Shown here one piece after another: positions 5,969-13,310 of a stretch of 13,310 nt of DNA. Position 1 is the stretch's first letter; each line of letters opens with the position of its first letter. The notes below the pieces were generated by a model. That model did no database searches, was not told the origin of the DNA, and worked only from the letters and a program-made list of their open reading frames with translations. The DNA is taken from assembly GCA_000434735.1 (NCBI GenBank), contig FR881263.1:8910-22219 (forward strand), read 5' to 3'. The position numbers and the translations under genes are program-made. Origin of the DNA: Bacteroides sp. CAG:530. Lineage in GTDB: Bacteria; Bacteroidota; Bacteroidia; Bacteroidales; Bacteroidaceae.

Positions 5969-6760
5969 ATGATAGAAATGACAACAACATTGATTATAGG
6001 GATTCTGCTTCCTCTATTGGGCACGATGCTTGGTTCTGCGTTCGTCTTCTTTATGAAAGACGAAATGTCTGTGCGATTGCAAAAGTTATTATTAGGCTTT
6101 GCTTCAGGTGTAATGGTTGCAGCATCTGTTTGGTCGTTGCTCATTCCTGCTATGGAGCTGAAAACCGATAGTGGTGCGTGGTCGGTAGTGCCCGCTGCTG
6201 TAGGATTTTTAATTGGCATAAGCTTCCTATTGCTTATAGACGAGCTAACCCCACACCTTCATATCGGCACAGATAAACCTGAGGGTATAAAATCTCACTT
6301 GTCAAAGACAGCAATGCTTGCCCTTGCCGTAACAATTCACAATTTACCCGAAGGCATGGCTGTAGGTGTGGTGTTTGCAGGTGCGGATAATGATGTAGCT
6401 CATATTTCCTTTGCCAGCGCTATTTCTGTATCATTGGGCATTGCCATTCAGAACATTCCAGAAGGAGCTATTATTTCTATGCCTATGCGAGCTGCAGGCA
6501 ACAGCCGATGGAAATCTTTTGCACTCGGTACACTGAGTGGAGTAGTTGAACCAATTGGAGCATTAGCCGTATTACTACTTGCCACAATTCTTACGCCTAC
6601 ACTTCCTTATATGCTTGCCTTTGCAGCAGGAGCTATGTTCTACGTAATAGTTGAAGAACTGATACCAGAGGCTTCCAACGGGCAGCATAGCAATCTCGGA
6701 ACCATCGGCTTTGCCATTGGTTTCGTACTGATGATGGTATTAGATGTAGTGATGGGATAA
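5969..6760 (+). CDS. ZIP-family divalent metal transporter (ZupT/GufA-like)
   Basis: A 263-residue integral inner-membrane protein with about eight hydrophobic segments (for example around 7-29, 41-61, 73-91, 116-136, 150-172, 189-209, 211-230 and 244-262). The two metal-site helices are clear: 'HNLPEG' (124-129) and 'QNIPEG' (161-166), each with the conserved N-x-x-E core of ZIP transporters, plus a conserved acidic 'VEELIPE' (228-234). A short loop with two histidines 'TPHLHIG' (94-100) stands where ZIP proteins often have a histidine-rich segment. ZIP proteins import Zn, Fe or Mn into the cytoplasm; which metal is not visible. The gene has its own promoter and terminator. An in-frame ATG at 5978 is an alternative start that would remove three residues. 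Its position after peroxide-stress genes suggests metal balance under stress (inference). Confidence 0.9.
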   Translation: MIEMTTTLIIGILLPLLGTMLGSAFVFFMKDEMSVRLQKLLLGFASGVMVAASVWSLLIPAMELKTDSGAWSVVPAAVGFLIGISFLLLIDELTPHLHIGTDKPEGIKSHLSKTAMLALAVTIHNLPEGMAVGVVFAGADNDVAHISFASAISVSLGIAIQNIPEGAIISMPMRAAGNSRWKSFALGTLSGVVEPIGALAVLLLATILTPTLPYMLAFAAGAMFYVIVEELIPEASNGQHSNLGTIGFAIGFVLMMVLDVVMG

Positions 6761-6796
6761 AGGCATTCTTACTTTCGTAATAATAGCATTTACCAC

Positions 6797-6840
6797 AAAA
6801 GGGAACGTATGAATATTTTATTTATACGCTCCCTTTTGCT
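6797..6840 (+). terminator. Terminator after the ZIP gene, symmetrical enough to work in both directions
   Basis: Arms of 14 nt (6797-6810 and 6824-6837) pair with one A-C mismatch; the stem starts with AAAAGGGA and ends with TCCCTTTT. The 13-nt interior can pair further (five more pairs, one G-U) around a TTT loop. The terminal TTTT serves as the tail on the + strand, and the AAAA serves as the tail on the - strand. Confidence 0.75.
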
Positions 6841-7114
6841 ACATTTGCACAAAATACAAAACTGAGATTAGATATTAACAAAAACTCCATCGGATACTGC
6901 ATAAAACGATAAGTTTACTGTCTATTTCACACTGAACGAAAAATATAAAACGTGGAATATTTCCACACATTGTAGACCAGTTTCCACAATTCAAAAGTAC
7001 AATATACAATAGTAATACACTGGCTACAAGCAACTTGATAAAAATTCAATTGTATGGCACGCAACTTGCCTCATGTAATATAGCATTTTAACATAACAAA
7101 TAATAAACTTAGGT
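6841..7114 (+). promoter_or_regulatory. Gene-free regulatory stretch upstream of the RND efflux operon
   Basis: No credible gene lies here; the full gap between the ZIP stop and the adaptor start is 354 nt. Visible elements are a palindrome GTGGAA-TAT-TTCCAC (6952-6966); a direct repeat TTTCCACA at 6960-6967 and 6981-6988, 21 nt apart (about two helix turns); a tandem 7-mer TACAATA (6998-7004 and 7005-7011); and GCAACTTG at 7030-7037 and 7061-7068. A TACATTTG (6840-6847) sits at the edge of the ZIP terminator, but it has no suitable -33 element and would give a leader of about 260 nt. No confident promoter could be placed; TAGCATTT (7081-7088) is a weak -7 candidate. Confidence 0.45.
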
Positions 7115-8329
7115 ATGAGACTGTTTTTTACAAAGAAAGAAATGGCATTTAAGAAAAAAAGAACAGCAATTGCAGTAATAGGCATCGGCTTTGTTATCGG
7201 AGTTTATCTGATAGTAACCCATCGTTCAGAACCTAAACCGGAACTTCCCACTGTGGTAATTGCTCCAGCCACTCAAAAAGACGTAGAAATTTACGGCGAA
7301 TATGTAGGGCGTGTACGCGCTCAGCAGTTTGTAGAAGTGCGAGCCCGTGTAGAGGGTTACTTGGAGCAGATGCTATTTGCAGAAGGTACTTATGTAAATA
7401 AGAACCAAGTGTTGTTTGTCATTAATCAAGATCAATATAGAGCTAAGGCGGATAAGGCGCGTGCCCAACTAAAGAAGGATGAGGCGCAGGCGCAGAAGGC
7501 AAAGCGCGACTTGGAGCGTATCCGTCCGCTTTACGAACAGAACGCTGCCAGCCAGCTCGATCTCGACAACGCTATAGCAGCTTACGAAACAGCAGAGGCT
7601 TCGGTAGGCATGAGTAGAGCTGACCTTGACCAAGCGGAACTTGAATTGGGTCGCACCATAGTACGATCTCCTATCGCCGGGCATATCAGTGAACGCCATG
7701 TAGACTTGGGTACTCTTGTAGGACCAGGCGCCAAGTCGTTATTGGCAAGTGTAGTCAAGAGCGATACCGTATTGGTGGACTTCAGCATGACAGCGCTCGA
7801 TTACCTGAAGAGTAAGGAGCGTAATGTATTGCTTGGTCAGAAAGACTCTACCCGCTCTTGGCAGCCCAGCGTAACTATCACCTTAGCCGACAACACCGTA
7901 TATCCGCATAAAGGACTGGTAGATTTTGCCGAACCTCAGGTAGACCCACGCACAGGTACTTTCTCTGTACGTGCAGAGATGCCAAATCCTAACCGAGTAT
8001 TGTTGCCAGGTCAGTTTACTAAGGTAAAACTGCTGCTCGATGTACGCGAACATTCTACCGTAGTCCCCATGAAATCGGTTATCATAGAAAAAGGAGGAGC
8101 TTACATCTTCGTGATGCGCCGCGACTCTACCGTAGAACGCCGTTTCATAGAACTCGGTCCCGAATTTCAGAATCAGGTAGTAGTAGAACGAGGTTTAGTG
8201 GCCAACGAAAACATTGTAACCGAAGGCTTCCATAAGCTTACACCGGGTATGAAGGTAAAACCCGTTGCGCCTACAGCAATGCCTGCAGCAGAAGCTTCAG
8301 AACCTACCGGAACAGCAAAGGCCAAATAA
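7115..8329 (+). CDS. RND efflux periplasmic adaptor (AcrA/MexA family)
   Basis: A 404-residue membrane-fusion protein that links the inner-membrane pump to the outer-membrane channel. A basic N-terminus is followed by one hydrophobic segment (about 17-34). There is no lipobox cysteine, so it is anchored by this helix or an uncleaved signal instead of a lipid. Then come a split lipoyl domain ('VEVRARVEGYLEQMLFAEGTYVNKNQVLF' region at 73-101, and 'TIVRSPIAGHISERHVDLG' at 181-199), a coiled-coil hairpin rich in A, K, E and Q (about 108-178), and a beta-barrel and membrane-proximal domain ('RTGTFSVRAEMPNPNRVLLPGQF', 279-301). The tail after about 383 is A/P/T-rich and probably flexible. It is first of three genes, 51 nt before the pump. 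An in-frame ATG at 7142, preceded by an A/G-rich AAAGAAAG, is an alternative start that would remove nine residues. Confidence 0.92.
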   Translation: MRLFFTKKEMAFKKKRTAIAVIGIGFVIGVYLIVTHRSEPKPELPTVVIAPATQKDVEIYGEYVGRVRAQQFVEVRARVEGYLEQMLFAEGTYVNKNQVLFVINQDQYRAKADKARAQLKKDEAQAQKAKRDLERIRPLYEQNAASQLDLDNAIAAYETAEASVGMSRADLDQAELELGRTIVRSPIAGHISERHVDLGTLVGPGAKSLLASVVKSDTVLVDFSMTALDYLKSKERNVLLGQKDSTRSWQPSVTITLADNTVYPHKGLVDFAEPQVDPRTGTFSVRAEMPNPNRVLLPGQFTKVKLLLDVREHSTVVPMKSVIIEKGGAYIFVMRRDSTVERRFIELGPEFQNQVVVERGLVANENIVTEGFHKLTPGMKVKPVAPTAMPAAEASEPTGTAKAK

Positions 8330-8380
8330 TCAGGCATCACTATTCCTCTATTCATTGAACACAAACAAAAACGTGCAAAT

Positions 8381-11300
8381 ATGAAAGTAAGTTTTTTCAT
8401 TGACAGGCCAATATTCTCGGCTGTCATCTCCATATTAATTGTCATTGTCGGCATCATCGGTCTTACCATGTTGCCTATTGACCAATATCCGCAAATCACG
8501 CCTCCCGTTGTAAAAATCGGAGCTTCATATCCCGGTGCCAGCGCATTGACGGTTTCGCAGGCTATTGCTACTCCTATTGAGCAGGAGCTTAACGGTACTC
8601 CGGGCATGCTTTACATGGAATCGAATAGTACTAACACCGGAGGCTTCTCGGCTACCGTTACCTTCGATATTAATACCGACCCCGACTTGGCGGCGGTAGA
8701 AATTCAGAACCGTATTAAGTTGGCCGAATCGCGTTTGCCTGCCGAAGTGGTGCAGAACGGTATCTCGGTAGAAAAGCAGGCTGCCAGCCAGTTGCTCACT
8801 ATCTGTTTGACTTCGAGCGACCCTAAGTTTGACGAAATCTATCTGAGTAACTTCGCTACACTTAATGTGCTCGACCTTCTGCGACGCATTCCCGGTGTGG
8901 GACGTGTGTCTAACATCGGTAGCCGATACTACGCCATGCAAATCTGGGTACAACCCGACAAGATGGCTAACTTCGGACTAACCGTAGCCGACCTTCAAGC
9001 AGCATTGAAAGACCAGAACCGCGAATCGGCTGCCGGAGTATTGGGTCAGCAACCTATGACGGGGCTTGATATTACCATCCCTATCAGCACACAGGGACGT
9101 TTGTCTACAGTAAGTCAGTTTGAGGGAATCGTGGTACGCGCCAATCCCGATGGTTCAATCATTCGCCTGCGCGACGTGGCACGCATCTCGCTCGAAGCTT
9201 CATCGTACAGCACAGAGAGTGGAATAAACGGAGGAAACGCCGCCGTTCTTGGTATCTATATGCTTCCGGGAGCCAACGCTATGGAAGTAGCCGGAAAGGT
9301 GAAAGAAGCCATGAAAGAAATCAGCGCCAACTTCCCCGAAGGACTCAGCTACGAGATTCCTTTCGATATGACTACATATATTTCTGAATCTATCCATGAA
9401 GTATATAAAACCCTGTTCGAGGCACTTATACTCGTTATTATCGTGGTTTACCTGTCATTGCAGAGCTGGCGTGCTACCCTCATACCACTGGTAGCCGTGC
9501 CTATCTCGCTTATCGGTACCTTCGGATTCATGCTCATCTTCGGCTTCTCGCTGAATATGCTTACCCTGCTCGGACTGGTACTTGCCATCGGTATTGTGGT
9601 AGATGACGCCATCGTGGTGGTAGAAAACGTAGAACGCATAATGGACGAAGAGAACCTCTCACCATACTTGGCCACAAAGAAAGCTATGGAAGGACTGGTA
9701 GGCGCCATCATCGCTACCTCATTGGTACTGGCAGCCGTATTTGTGCCCGTAAGCTTCTTGCCAGGCATCACCGGACAGCTTTACCGTCAGTTTACTATCA
9801 CCATCGTGGTTTCGGTATTGCTCTCTACCGTTGTGGCACTTACACTTAGCCCCGTAATGTGCTCGCTCATTCTGAAGAAAGAAGACCCCAACAAGCGTAA
9901 GAACGTAGTTTTCCGCCGCATCAACGAATGGCTTGGCTTGGGTACTAATAAATATGTACTCCTTATCAAGCGCATTTTGGGCAATCCGCGCCGTGTGCTG
10001 AGCACATTCGGAGCAGTGCTTATCGCCATCCTGCTGTTACACCGCATCATTCCTACCAGCTTCCTCCCCACCGAAGACCAAGGATACTTCCGTGTGGAAC
10101 TTGAATTGCCAGAAGGTGCAACACTTGAACGTAGCCGCATTGTGAGCGCAAAGGCTGTAGAGTATCTGATGTCATTGCCGTCGGTAGATTATGTACAGAG
10201 CGTAGTGGGTAGCAGTCCGCGTGTAGGAACCAGCCAGGCACGTACCGACCTTACCGTTATCTTGAAGCCGTGGGAGAAACGAGGCGAACAGACCATCGAT
10301 GCCATCATGGCGCAGGTTAAGAAGGAGCTTTCTACTTATCCCGAATGCAAGGTATACCTTTCTACTCCTCCCGTTATTCCCGGTTTGGGTAGTTCGGGCG
10401 GTTTCGAAATGCAGCTCGAAGCCCGTGGCGACGCTACCTTCGAACAGTTGGCTGCCGCTACAGACACTTTGATGTACTATGCACAGCAGCGCAAGGAACT
10501 CTCGGGACTGTCATCATCGCTCCAAGCCGAAATTCCGCAGCTCTACTTCGACGTAGACCGCGACAAGGTGAAATTTGCTGGAGTTCCGATGGCAGATGTG
10601 TTCTCTACCATGAAAGCCTATACCGGATCTGTGTATGTAAACGACTTCAATATGTTCAACCGCATCTACCGCGTATACATTCAGGCAGAAGCCAACTACC
10701 GCGAGCACAAAGACAACATCAACCTCTTCTTTGTACGCGGAAACGATAACGCGATGATTCCGCTTACTTCGCTCGGCACAACTAGATACACCACAGGTCC
10801 AGGTAGCATTAAACGCTTCAACATGTTTAACAGCACCGTGATTAGAGGCGCAGCTGCAGAAGGATACAGTTCAGGTCAGGCCATGCAGGTAATAGAAGAG
10901 ATAGCCCGCAAGCATCTTCCCGAAAACATCGGTGTAGAATGGAGCGGACTCTCATATCAGGAAAAGCAAGCCGGCGGAAAAACCGCTATGGTGCTGGCAT
11001 TGGTATTCCTCTTCGTATTCCTCTTCCTGTCGGCCCTCTACGAAAGCTGGACGGTGCCCATTGCGGTCCTCCTTTCGTTGCCGGTAGCCGCCCTCGGTGC
11101 TTACCTCGGCGTATGGGCATGCGGATTAGAGAACGATGTCTACTTCCAGATTGGTCTTGTAATGTTGGTCGGCTTGGCTGCCAAGAACGCCATCTTGATT
11201 GTAGAGTTCGCCAAAGAACAAGTAGACCGTGGTGTCGACGTGGTAGAAGCGGCACTTCACGCTTCGCAACTGCGTTTCCGCCCTATCCTGATGACCTCGT

Positions 11301-11506
11301 TGGCATTCATCCTTGGTATGCTACCTATGGTTATCGCCAGCGGTCCGGGTTCTGCCAGCCGTCAAGCCATCGGTACAGGTGTATTCTTCGGTATGATAGT
11401 AGCCGTAACCGTAGGTATTTTGCTAGTTCCTTTCTTCTTCGTACTTATTTATAAGATGAAGAACAAGGCAAAAGCGAAAAAACTCAGCAAGCAAGCGCAT
11501 GGTTAA
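8381..11506 (+). CDS. RND multidrug efflux inner-membrane pump (AcrB/MexB, HAE1 family)
   Basis: A 1041-residue proton-driven pump of usual HAE1 length. The N-terminus 'FFIDRPIFSAVISILIVIVG' is diagnostic, as are 'LPIDQYPQITPPVV' (31-44) and 'YPGASA' (50-55). The proton-relay residues are present: D408-D409 in 'GIVVDDAIVVVENVER' (404-419, TM4) and K935 in 'GLAAKNAILIVEFAKE' (931-946, TM10). The two-fold repeat of six helices plus a large periplasmic loop is visible: loops at about 30-340 and 560-868, helix bundles at about 345-500 and 868-1025. Substrates of the family are hydrophobic drugs, detergents and bile salts; the actual range here is unknown. It is the middle gene of a complete tripartite operon, 51 nt after the adaptor and 46 nt before the channel gene. 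The C-terminus is lysine-rich, as is common on the cytoplasmic side. Confidence 0.97.
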   Translation: MKVSFFIDRPIFSAVISILIVIVGIIGLTMLPIDQYPQITPPVVKIGASYPGASALTVSQAIATPIEQELNGTPGMLYMESNSTNTGGFSATVTFDINTDPDLAAVEIQNRIKLAESRLPAEVVQNGISVEKQAASQLLTICLTSSDPKFDEIYLSNFATLNVLDLLRRIPGVGRVSNIGSRYYAMQIWVQPDKMANFGLTVADLQAALKDQNRESAAGVLGQQPMTGLDITIPISTQGRLSTVSQFEGIVVRANPDGSIIRLRDVARISLEASSYSTESGINGGNAAVLGIYMLPGANAMEVAGKVKEAMKEISANFPEGLSYEIPFDMTTYISESIHEVYKTLFEALILVIIVVYLSLQSWRATLIPLVAVPISLIGTFGFMLIFGFSLNMLTLLGLVLAIGIVVDDAIVVVENVERIMDEENLSPYLATKKAMEGLVGAIIATSLVLAAVFVPVSFLPGITGQLYRQFTITIVVSVLLSTVVALTLSPVMCSLILKKEDPNKRKNVVFRRINEWLGLGTNKYVLLIKRILGNPRRVLSTFGAVLIAILLLHRIIPTSFLPTEDQGYFRVELELPEGATLERSRIVSAKAVEYLMSLPSVDYVQSVVGSSPRVGTSQARTDLTVILKPWEKRGEQTIDAIMAQVKKELSTYPECKVYLSTPPVIPGLGSSGGFEMQLEARGDATFEQLAAATDTLMYYAQQRKELSGLSSSLQAEIPQLYFDVDRDKVKFAGVPMADVFSTMKAYTGSVYVNDFNMFNRIYRVYIQAEANYREHKDNINLFFVRGNDNAMIPLTSLGTTRYTTGPGSIKRFNMFNSTVIRGAAAEGYSSGQAMQVIEEIARKHLPENIGVEWSGLSYQEKQAGGKTAMVLALVFLFVFLFLSALYESWTVPIAVLLSLPVAALGAYLGVWACGLENDVYFQIGLVMLVGLAAKNAILIVEFAKEQVDRGVDVVEAALHASQLRFRPILMTSLAFILGMLPMVIASGPGSASRQAIGTGVFFGMIVAVTVGILLVPFFFVLIYKMKNKAKAKKLSKQAHG

Positions 11507-11552
11507 ACCTAAACAACAAGCGTAATATTGACCATTATTAAAAGAAAACGCA

Positions 11553-12926
11553 ATGAAAAAGATACAATTCTATATGCTCATAATGGTAGGAAGCCTCGGT
11601 ATGGCTTCTTGCCAGCTGGGCAAGCACTATACACGTCCAGAACTGAACCTTCCAGAAAGGCTCTCTAAGGTTCACCAAAGCGATACGCTGACCATTACCG
11701 ATATGCAGTGGTGGGAAATCTACACCGATACTACCTTGCAGCAACTCATCAGTAAAACCCTTGATCATAATAAGGACTTGCTGATTTCAGCTGCCCGCGT
11801 TAAAGAATTGGCGGCACTGAAGCGCATCGACTGGGCTAACCTCTTCCCTCGCATCGACGCAAAGGCTTATATGGAAAAAGAAGCAAGCAACTACGGTGGA
11901 AATAATTATAAAAACAGTACCGAACAGGGTGCCAAGTTTGTAGCCACGTGGGAACTCGACCTCTGGGGCAACCTTCGTTGGGCTAAGGACAAGAGCATGG
12001 CTCAATTCTTAGGGAGCATAGAAGCGCAGCGTGCCTTAAAGATGAGCGTAATATCAGAAGTGGCGCAGGCATACTTCGAGTTGGTAGCCTTAGATAACGA
12101 ACTGAAAATAGTGCGCCAAACACTGAAGGCTCGCGAAGAAGGCGTCCGTTTGGCAAAGCTCCGTTTTGAAGGCGGTCTTACTTCGGAGACATCGTATCAG
12201 CAGGCTAAGGTGGAATACGCACGTACCGCCACCTTGGTACCCGAGTTAGAGCGTAAGATTTCTGTCAAGGAGAACGACATCGCTTACTTGGCGGGCGAAT
12301 ATCCGCAGGTGATACACCGCTCCATCCTTCCCGAAGAAATGAAGTTACCCGAGTCTCTGCCTGTGGGTCTCCCCTCTACACTTTTGGAACGCCGTCCCGA
12401 CGTACGCGAGGCAGAGCAACGTCTCATAGCCGCCAACGCTGCTGTGGGTATGGCATTTACCAACCTATTTCCGCGCATCACGCTGACAGCCAACTACGGT
12501 TTGGAAAGCAAGGAAATGTCCGACTTCTTCAAGTCGCCCATTCATTACCTTAGTGCCAACCTATTAGGTCCGCTTTTCGCTATGGGCAAGAACCGCGCCA
12601 TGCTGAAAGCGCAGAAGGCAGCTTACGAGCAAGCTTGCTACGGTTACGAAAAAGCGGTACTCAGTGCTTTTAAGGATGCCCGCAACGCCATTGTAGAGTT
12701 CAATAAGATAAAGGAAATCTACGAATCGCGCCGCGAGTTGGAACGCTCGTCGAAAGCCGCCATGGAGCTGGCTCAGTTACAATACATAAACGGTGTGATA
12801 GGTTATCTTGATGTGCTCGATGCACAGCGTAGCTATTTCGATGCCCAGATTGGTCTGAGCAACGCCATCCGCGATAAGCAAATCACCATGGTAAAAATGT
12901 ACAAGGCTCTGGGTGGTGGATGGTAA
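11553..12926 (+). CDS. RND efflux outer-membrane lipoprotein channel (OprM/NodT, TolC superfamily)
   Basis: A 457-residue outer-membrane factor. The N-terminal signal ends in a lipobox 'GMASC' with the modified cysteine at position 20, so the mature protein is lipid-anchored in the outer membrane. The NodT-family signature 'GLPSTLLERRPDVREAE' (272-288) is complete, followed by 'ANAAVGMAFTNLFPRITL' (294-311). 'WELDLWGNLRWA' (133-144) and the late block 'YINGVIGYLDVLDAQRSYFD' (a typical repeat-two element) are also family marks. Long A/E/K/R-rich stretches form the two coiled-coil helical hairpins of the periplasmic tunnel, and short 'ANYGLE' and 'NLLGPLF' type strands belong to the barrel. It completes the adaptor-pump-channel operon, so the three proteins probably form one trans-envelope complex. 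A long hairpin follows the stop codon. Confidence 0.95.
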   Translation: MKKIQFYMLIMVGSLGMASCQLGKHYTRPELNLPERLSKVHQSDTLTITDMQWWEIYTDTTLQQLISKTLDHNKDLLISAARVKELAALKRIDWANLFPRIDAKAYMEKEASNYGGNNYKNSTEQGAKFVATWELDLWGNLRWAKDKSMAQFLGSIEAQRALKMSVISEVAQAYFELVALDNELKIVRQTLKAREEGVRLAKLRFEGGLTSETSYQQAKVEYARTATLVPELERKISVKENDIAYLAGEYPQVIHRSILPEEMKLPESLPVGLPSTLLERRPDVREAEQRLIAANAAVGMAFTNLFPRITLTANYGLESKEMSDFFKSPIHYLSANLLGPLFAMGKNRAMLKAQKAAYEQACYGYEKAVLSAFKDARNAIVEFNKIKEIYESRRELERSSKAAMELAQLQYINGVIGYLDVLDAQRSYFDAQIGLSNAIRDKQITMVKMYKALGGGW

Positions 12927-12945
12927 GTGATTGAAATGTACCATA

Positions 12946-13022
12946 AATAATGCGCTCTGAAGCAGCAAAAGCAAAATACAAATGTTGTATTATACAGCTT
13001 TACTGTTTCAGAGCGTATTATT
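12946..13022 (+). terminator. Long two-tier hairpin, probable terminator of the RND operon
   Basis: A 20-bp outer stem (12946-12965 with 13003-13022, two G-U pairs, otherwise perfect) encloses a second stem: AAAGC/GCTTT (12968-12972 with 12997-13001), then an asymmetric internal loop, then AATACAA/TTGTATT (12975-12981 with 12985-12991) capped by a 3-nt loop. It starts 20 nt after the channel gene stop. The tail TTATTGTTTATAT is only moderately T-rich, so transcript stabilisation is an alternative role. Confidence 0.65.
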
Positions 13023-13106
13023 GTTTATATAATAAGATACAAGCTATAGAATACCTAAGGCATGGCAATCATTACGACCGTAAGCATACTCTTTTCCGCC
13101 ACGACA

Positions 13107-13137
13107 ATTTTATCGGCTGTTTTTCAGCCTATAAAAT
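13107..13137 (+). other. Short stem-loop in the gene-free right end
   Basis: ATTTTAT (13107-13113) pairs with ATAAAAT (13131-13137), then one mismatch, then GGCTG (13115-13119) pairs with CAGCC (13125-13129) around a TTTTT loop. There is no clear T-tract on either strand. Apart from this hairpin and the possible gene start at 13221, nothing was recognised between 13023 and 13220. Confidence 0.4.
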
Positions 13138-13220
13138 AAAAATGTCCGTAAGATTTTTTTGTTTTAACATTCGGGTTTATAAAAACATGGCAGAAGAACC
13201 TTCTTGTCGCAGTTATTACC

Positions 13221-13310
13221 ATGAAGAATAATACATTCAAACAAATGCTTCAGGTAATCCTGAGGGTCTATATCATTAAGCTTGCAGCTTTCTATCAGAG
13301 AGAAGATGAA
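13221..13310 (+). CDS. Possible start of a hypothetical protein gene, cut by the window edge
   Basis: From an ATG at 13221 the frame stays open for 30 codons to the right edge. The translation begins M-K-N-N-T-F-K-Q-M-L and continues with an amphipathic, helix-like stretch ending F-Y-Q-R-E-D-E. An open run of this length is expected often by chance, no family was recognised and no promoter with a good -7 element was found upstream, so the call is tentative. Sequence to the right is needed to decide. Confidence 0.25.
   Translation, partial: MKNNTFKQMLQVILRVYIIKLAAFYQREDE

Noticed and set aside
6840..6847. TACATTTG as promoter of the RND operon
   Set aside because: It overlaps the T-tract of the ZIP terminator, lacks a correctly spaced -33 element and would give a leader of about 260 nt.
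6998..7011. Tandem TACAATA repeat as a regulatory site
   Set aside because: Two copies of an AT-rich 7-mer are easily expected by chance; it is listed only within the description of the intergenic region.
10939..11454. A 171-codon open frame on the + strand inside the RND pump gene
   Set aside because: It overlaps the pump's conserved C-terminal helices in another frame, is rich in Arg, Gly and Pro, and has no recognisable domain; it is a shadow of the pump's codon pattern.
12950..13231. A 93-codon open frame after the efflux operon
   Set aside because: Its first part is the long hairpin, its composition is odd (many Cys, Tyr, Phe), and it resembles no known protein; non-coding DNA is more likely.

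Overview
The window looks like a chromosomal segment of a Bacteroidota bacterium, most likely Prevotella-like. Three things point there: a TonB-dependent outer-membrane receptor with an adjacent secreted metal-binding protein; several promoter elements of the Bacteroidota type (TAnnTTTG at -7) with A-rich start regions instead of strong Shine-Dalgarno sequences; and the protein families and moderate base composition. Genus cannot be fixed from the sequence alone. All ten complete genes and both partial ones read on the + strand. No tRNA, rRNA, CRISPR array or insertion sequence was recognised.

Layout. (1) 1-1600: the C-terminal 400 residues of a TonB-dependent receptor, followed 26 nt later by a small exported HMA-domain protein with an MxCxxC metal site, closed by a strong terminator. 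(2) 1645-2439: a lone metallo-beta-lactamase-fold hydrolase of unknown substrate. (3) 2445-5882: a redox-stress block. It opens with an OxyR-type LysR regulator, whose promoter carries a sequence closely matching the ATAG-N7-CTAT operator pattern, and ends that gene with a terminator. A tight three-gene operon follows: an HD-domain/MsrA fusion, YjbQ and YaaA, with gaps of 3 and 15 nt. (4) 5931-6840: a ZIP-family metal transporter with its own promoter and a bidirectional-looking terminator. (5) 6841-7114: a gene-free regulatory stretch with several repeats. (6) 7115-13022: a complete tripartite RND efflux operon (periplasmic adaptor, inner-membrane pump, outer-membrane factor) ending in a very long two-tier hairpin. 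(7) 13023-13310: mostly non-coding, with a possible gene start at 13221 that runs off the window.

How the parts may work together. OxyR senses peroxide; MsrA repairs oxidised methionine; YaaA protects against peroxide damage linked to free iron in E. coli; the ZIP transporter and the receptor/HMA pair handle metals. The left two thirds therefore reads as a metal and oxidative-stress neighbourhood. The two most unusual points are that the OxyR homologue keeps the peroxide-sensing cysteine (Cys198) but has arginine where the resolving cysteine is expected, and that MsrA is fused behind a complete-looking (p)ppGpp-hydrolase-type HD domain. The RND operon has no regulator gene beside it in the window, but the DNA in front of it carries paired GTGGAA/TTCCAC and GCAACTTG repeats that could be operator sites.
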